From Closterium sp. NIES-65 (lineage: Eukaryota > Streptophyta > Zygnematophyceae > Desmidiales > Closteriaceae): a stretch of 64,000 bases of DNA. The stretch lies in the NCBI GenBank assembly GCA_948144175.1, contig CANXME010000387.1, positions 1,268,501 to 1,332,500 on the forward strand, given 5' to 3'. The translations under genes were made by a program, and so were the position numbers. Positions 60,092 to 64,000 of this stretch are shown here, in pieces (position 1 is the stretch's first letter; every line of letters begins with the position of its first letter). The notes under the pieces are model-generated. The model was not told where the DNA came from. It worked only from the letters and a program-made list of their open reading frames with translations, and searched no databases.

Positions 60092-62227
60092 CGGACACGA
60101 GATGAGGTGAAGCAGCAGCCAGACACTGTAACTCCTCCTGCCTGTCCTTAAGGACGTCCGTGCCAAGGGCACACTCACCCCCGACGGACGGAGGACAGAC
60201 AGACTCAGACTCAGCGACAAGACTAGCAGCGTAGTCTAGACGACAGCGAGCAGCAAAGTCGACGAGCTCAGCAACTAGGGCAGACGCAGCAGTGGACTCA
60301 AAAGAAGGGTCAGTGATGACAGTAGCAAGGAGACGCGTGACAGTAGGACTGGCAGCACGAAGAGAGTCCGACTCCGGGTCGGCAAGAGCAGGAAGAGAAG
60401 ACTCAGGAGGAGAAGGCAAAGGGGCACGCAGAGGAGCAGTGGACGGACGCAGAGACATCCGGTGCGTGCCAGGGACAGGAGGAGAACGCTAACGCGAACC
60501 GCGACCACTAGTGCGAGCAGCACGGACAGGCGACGCAGGGCGAGACGCAGGCTCACAACGCTCAGTAAGACCTCCAGTAGGACCAGTGTAGGGAGACGGA
60601 GCAGGCAAGTGGGGAGGCCGGCTGTAACAGTAACTGCGACGGGACAGGCTGTGGACACTCTAAGGGAGGAGGAGGACTAGTAGAAGACGGGAGACCAAGA
60701 ACCTGCTGAAGGAGCGGAACGAAGTACGGCCGAGGCCGTGCGGCGACTCCAGACACAGTAGGGACAGCACCAGCACCCCCACTGGCAGCACCAGCACCAG
60801 TAGCAGCTCCAGCTCTAGTACCTCCAGCAGCACCAGTAGTACTCTCAGCAGGACCGCCTCCAGGACCGACAGCAGTAGCCTCCTCGCCAACACCCGCAGC
60901 AACTCCAGCTCCAGAAGTACCCGCGGGCCCAGCAGCTCCAGTACTCCCAGTACGAGCACCTCCGAGACCCGTGGCACCAGCTCCCTCAGCAGAAACAGAA
61001 CCTCCAGTACCAGCAGCACCTCCAGCTCTAGCAGCTCGCCTCCAGCGCCGGGCAAACCACTCACGCAGCTCCTGTGGAGAGAGTGGCTCTCGGCAAGACG
61101 AAGCACCCGGAGAACCACCAGGCACAGCACCAGCAGGCTCAGCTCCCTCAGGGAGCGCACCCCCAGGCTCAGTACCTCCACGCGTAGCACCCCCAGGCTC
61201 TAGCACCCTCAGCAGCACCAGAGTCACCAGTAACCTCGACAGGCTCGACTGCGTCTACCTAGGACACACCTGAAGGGGCAGGACCCTGAGGGGGGAGGGG
61301 GTCTACCGGGGGGGGACCTGGCACAAGGAAGAGCGGTGGCGGGGGGAGGGACGGAGTGCGGTAGGGGAAGAGGCGGTAGTAGGGGACCAACTCGTCAAAC
61401 GTGACGTCCTGGGAGGACAGAACACGACGAGAGGTGGGGTGGTAGAACTGCCACCCTGGCGCATCAGAGGGGAAGCCAAGGAAGACGCAAGGAGCAGCAC
61501 GAGGGGACAGCTTGTCCGCAGACAAGTCGCGGACAAACGCCCGAGATCCCCAGACACGGAATGCAGACGCATCGCCTACCTTCCCCGTCCACAGCAAAGC
61601 TGGGGAGGTCTCCGGCATGGAGACCCTGGGGTGAAGGTTGATCTGATGCGCCGCGTACCGAACCGCAAACGGCCACAGAAAATGGGGGGCAGCTGCATGC
61701 ATCATGGACGTACGGGCGACGTCCATGACCATGCCAATGCGGCGCTCAGCAATCCCATTTTGCTGTGGAGATTCCGGAAGCGTAAAGGTCTGGCGGATGC
61801 CTCGCGCACGACAGTAGGCTCGCAGAAGGCCAGAGGAGAACTCTCCGCCTCGGTCAGAGTGCAGACGCAGAACAGGAAAGTCCGAGCCGAAGCTCCTCTT
61901 GAGCTGGAGACGAGCTGCGCGGATCCAGTCGATCAACACCTCAGTGACATCACCCTTGCTGCGCAAGGGGAAGACTGTGGTGTAACGCGTGTAGTCGTCA
62001 ACCACCAGCAGGAAGTAGCGCTCGTGACCCTGTCCGCAGACGCGGGCCGGGCCCCACACGTCCATGTGAAGCGTCTGCAGCGGGGCCTCTGTTGGGGGAA
62101 ACTGAGAGGAGTGAGGGGCAGCCTGCAGCCGCCCCTCGACACAGGGGACGTAGGTGGGGCCAGGCCCCGGAGGAAGGGGAGGGAGGGACCGGGGAAGACC
62201 AGAGACAAGGACACGGGAGGCCATGCC
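60092..62227 (-). pseudogene. C9 integrase and linker
   Basis: The minus strand is open at 61259-62224: MASRVLVSGLPRSLPPLPPG, CVEGR, HMDVWGPA, HSDRGGEFSS and QQNGIAERR (all three catalytic acids present), then the tail SRRVLSSQDVTFDELV. TGA at 62225-62227 stands where CGA is expected (L-R-GMAS), and TAG at 61259-61261 where CAG is expected (GVS-Q-VDA). The Gly/Ala/Glu-rich linker (60670-61250), with LSPQELREWFARRWRRA, then leads to VARPRPYFVPLLQQVLGL and LVAELVDFAARCRLDYAASL. Confidence 0.88.
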
Positions 62228-63585
62228 TCAGAGACGAGGCAGGGAGGGGTGACCAAGGCGGTGGTGCCAGAGGAGAGTCTCGTGAGACAGGAGGCGACAC
62301 GAGCAGGGGGCAGACTCAGGACCAGACCTGGACGCTGCAGCTAACACCTGACCCGACGCAGCTACCTGACCAGACGCAGGGACAGGAGGAGACTTAGTGG
62401 TCGGGTGTACAAGCTCGACCCCGGCCGACGCGTAAACGTGGCCAGGTGCCGGCCTGTGCGAGCGTCCGAGCAGTAAGTCACCCGCTGACTCGCAGGAGTA
62501 AACTGGTGAACCCTCGCATCCCGTAGGTTAGCACCACTCACCAAGTTCGTAGAGAACGAGGGGAGGTACAAACCAGACAAGGTGCCAGAGGGGGCCACCG
62601 GACACGGGAGGATAGTGGAGAAGTGAGAAAGGACAGGACTCCCAGAGGGGTCTGCCAGGGAGATTGCAACCGGCCGACCAAGCGGCGTGAGTGTGGTGCG
62701 GTCTCGAAAGAAGGAGCGAGAAGCCCCTGAGTCAAGTGTGAAGGTGAGGGAGGCCGAAGTAGACGCGGTACCTGCGAGCGCAGACTCACCAGCACCTGAG
62801 GACGCAGACGCACTGGCACCTAGAGCAGCAGCCTCACTGGCACCTAGAGCAGCAGCCTCACCAGTACCTAGAGCAGCAGTCTCAATGCCCGGGTCGGGCG
62901 GGAAACACCGGTAACAGTCACCCTCATCACTAATAGACACAGCATACATGGCAGAAAGGATAGCATCAAAATCAAGATCATAGATGGCAACTCCCGCCCT
63001 AGACAGCTCGCCCCAGCGAGGGATCTCTGTGGCCTCAGGGAACTGGTGACGCCACGCGTCCGTCAGGCGGCCAAAGCAGCGCTGGGTGGGGTGCGTACCC
63101 CCACACTGCTCACCCGCACGGTCGCCGGTGCGCAGGACGTAGGTGCACGGACCAAAGCCCCCACCCCGCTGGCGTGCAGTGTACCACTCACGGAGCTGCT
63201 GAGGGGACAAGGTCTCACGACCGCGGCGCTGCTGCTGGCGCGGACCACCACCGGAGCCACTTCTCTGCGTAGACCCGTGACCAGCTGCACCGCCACCCCC
63301 GCTGCCTCCGCTACTACCGCCGCCTCCGCCGCCTCCTTCACCGCCACCACCTCCGCCACCTCCGCTCCCACCGCCACCGCCGCCGCCGCCTCCGCCTCCA
63401 CTGCTGCCACCGACACTTCCACTCCCACCTCCACTCCCACCGCCACCCCCACTCCCCCCGCCGCCTCCACCTCCACCTCCACCGCCCCCGCTCGCTCCTC
63501 CAGCGCCCCTGCCTCCCTTGCCCCTGCCAGAGCGGCGTCTCCCGCTAGAGGCAGACGCCGCACCTACCGACTCAAGACCAAGTAA
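62228..63585 (-). pseudogene. C9 gag C-terminus and protease
   Basis: Minus strand: GLESVGAAS, a Lys/Gly stretch, a Gly-rich tract (about 63290-63530) and LSPQQLREWYTARQR. The motif C-x13-C-x3-H-x4-C follows (about 63075-63150), then protease TLDSGASRSFFRDRTTL with intact DSG near 62728-62736. A frameshift near 62400 (SSLYT) cuts protease from integrase. The capsid half of gag is deleted between LTR and GLES. Confidence 0.87.
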
Positions 63586-63673
63586 TGAAAGTGATACAAG
63601 TATGCAACCCTAGCATTGTGTACCCCATAAAAAGGCTACCCCACTACAGCCTACACAACATTATAATTTGACA
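63586..63673 (-). repeat. C9 5' LTR fragment (88 bp)
   Basis: Minus strand TGTCAAATTATAATG, then GGCTGTAGTGGGGTAGCC and GGGGTACA as in the other short copia LTRs. The LTR 3' third, primer site and leader are deleted. Confidence 0.82.
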
Positions 63674-63713
63674 AAGCCAGTTAGCCCCCAGCACACTCAG
63701 GCTTGAAGGAGAG
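63674..63713 (+). other. H0 3' UTR and polypurine tract
   Basis: Short H0 piece between C9 and the 3' LTR. AAGGAGAG (63706-63713) directly precedes TGTTACG and is the polypurine tract. Confidence 0.7.
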
Positions 63714-64000
63714 TGTTACGATATGAAATTCAATGAGAAGGCATTCATGTATGCTGTAAGAGACGACTCTTCCGAGTATCAAGTCGAGAAGTCAGAAGAG
63801 TCGAAGAGGCACCAGCAACCGTTAGATCAAGACCGATGCAGGTAGAAACATTTGAAATGGATAGAGCGGAAACATGTTTGGAACTGGTTACCGCGCCGCA
63901 CGGTTTGAACTTCGCTGTCATAAGGGAATGTACATGGCTAGTCTAGGTCGTTTCGTATTTCCTGTATTCATTATATAAACTTGATGTATGCCTACTTTTA
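63714..64000 (+). repeat. H0 3' LTR, left part
   Basis: It starts TGTTACGATATG after the polypurine tract and runs past the window end. TATATAAA at 63972-63979 is a likely TATA box. The partner 5' LTR was lost at the 5922 junction, so the LTR call rests on position, TG start and promoter-like content. Confidence 0.65.

Larger units (their letters stand above)
60092..63673 (-). mobile_element. Copia element C9, both ends damaged
   Basis: Minus-strand copy of the GC-rich copia family. On the right an 88-bp LTR fragment is fused to the middle of gag; on the left the sequence stops in the linker/RT start (PHLVSV) at about 60092, after 19 bp of filler next to H0 RT. RT, RNase H and 3' LTR are missing. 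One deletion that removed the H0 RT end together with the C9 3' half explains the left side. Confidence 0.88.
5923..64000 (+). mobile_element. Old copia host element H0, split by later insertions
   Basis: Six pieces (5923-6794, 15617-15985, 42698-44973, 47834-48163, 59709-60072 and 63674-64000; about 4.5 kb in total) form one plus-strand copia element: gag, protease, spacer, integrase, linker, RT, polypurine tract and LTR. Coding sense resumes across the gaps. For example NNGR joins SSDRDPAD across C6, and AKEWCESMN joins VELKALD across C7. The 5' LTR and the RT/RNase H C-terminal half are missing through deletions at 5922/5923 and about 60073/60091. It differs in sequence from the GC-rich C1-C6 family and is the oldest layer. 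Confidence 0.85.

Noticed and set aside
1-64000. tRNA, rRNA or conserved host protein genes
   Set aside because: None seen on either strand. The tRNA-like matches are short primer binding sites next to LTRs.

Overview
The window is nuclear DNA of a eukaryote made almost entirely of nested LTR retrotransposons. No host gene, rRNA or tRNA gene is visible. Ty1/copia elements primed by initiator Met-tRNA, a chromodomain Ty3/gypsy element (chromovirus) and a retroelement carrying a cytosine methyltransferase point to the streptophyte (plant) lineage. A charophyte green alga or early land plant fits best; this is inference from element types. Working labels: H0 (old copia host, +), C1-C9 (copia elements), G1 and G2 (gypsy elements), S1 (solo LTR), I1 (small insert).

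Layout. 1-2578 is the 3' end of copia C1 (+), sitting in copia C2 (+, 2579-5922), which also carries solo LTR S1 (3564-3940). C2 breaks off at 5922 against the gag of H0. H0 (+) then runs to the window end in six pieces: 5923-6794, 15617-15985, 42698-44973, 47834-48163, 59709-60072 and 63674-64000. Read together they give gag, protease, an unexplained acidic spacer, integrase, a linker, partial RT, polypurine tract and 3' LTR. The gaps are later insertions: C3 (6795-15611, +), C4 (15986-42692, -), C6 (44974-47828, +), C7 (48164-59703, +) and C9 (60092-63673, -). C4 contains chromovirus G1 (21072-41446, +), and G1 contains copia C5 (22802-29728, -) and gypsy-type G2 (30734-38173, +). C7 contains C8 (51942-56783, -) and I1 (59217-59566). 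Nesting is four deep at G2 (H0 > C4 > G1 > G2). Most boundaries are fixed by 4-5 bp target-site duplications and by host reading frames that resume across the gap.

The most interesting object is G2. It has two long ORFs in one frame. ORF1 (1125 aa) carries gag, two CCHC knuckles, a protease-like domain and a C5-cytosine DNA methyltransferase domain. ORF2 (823 aa) carries RT, RNase H and a DDE integrase. The element has no visible tRNA primer site, and its repeats are arranged A1-internal-B1-A2-B2. That is the split-direct-repeat layout known from PAT/DIRS elements, although the recombinase here is a DDE integrase. The B1/A2 joint is a palindrome that looks like joined element ends.

The GC-rich copia family (C1-C6, C9) shares LTRs of only 124-136 bp, kilobase-scale GC-rich tandem-repeat leaders where the leader is visible, a gag with poly-Gly and a stretched zinc-knuckle-like motif, and a Gly/Ala/Glu-rich repeat linker between integrase and RT. 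C5 has an intact 1770-aa ORF but no capsid region. Most other copies have stop codons, largely C-to-T or G-to-A changes as expected from deaminated methylcytosine. G1 and C3 have identical LTRs despite broken interiors, which suggests movement in trans.
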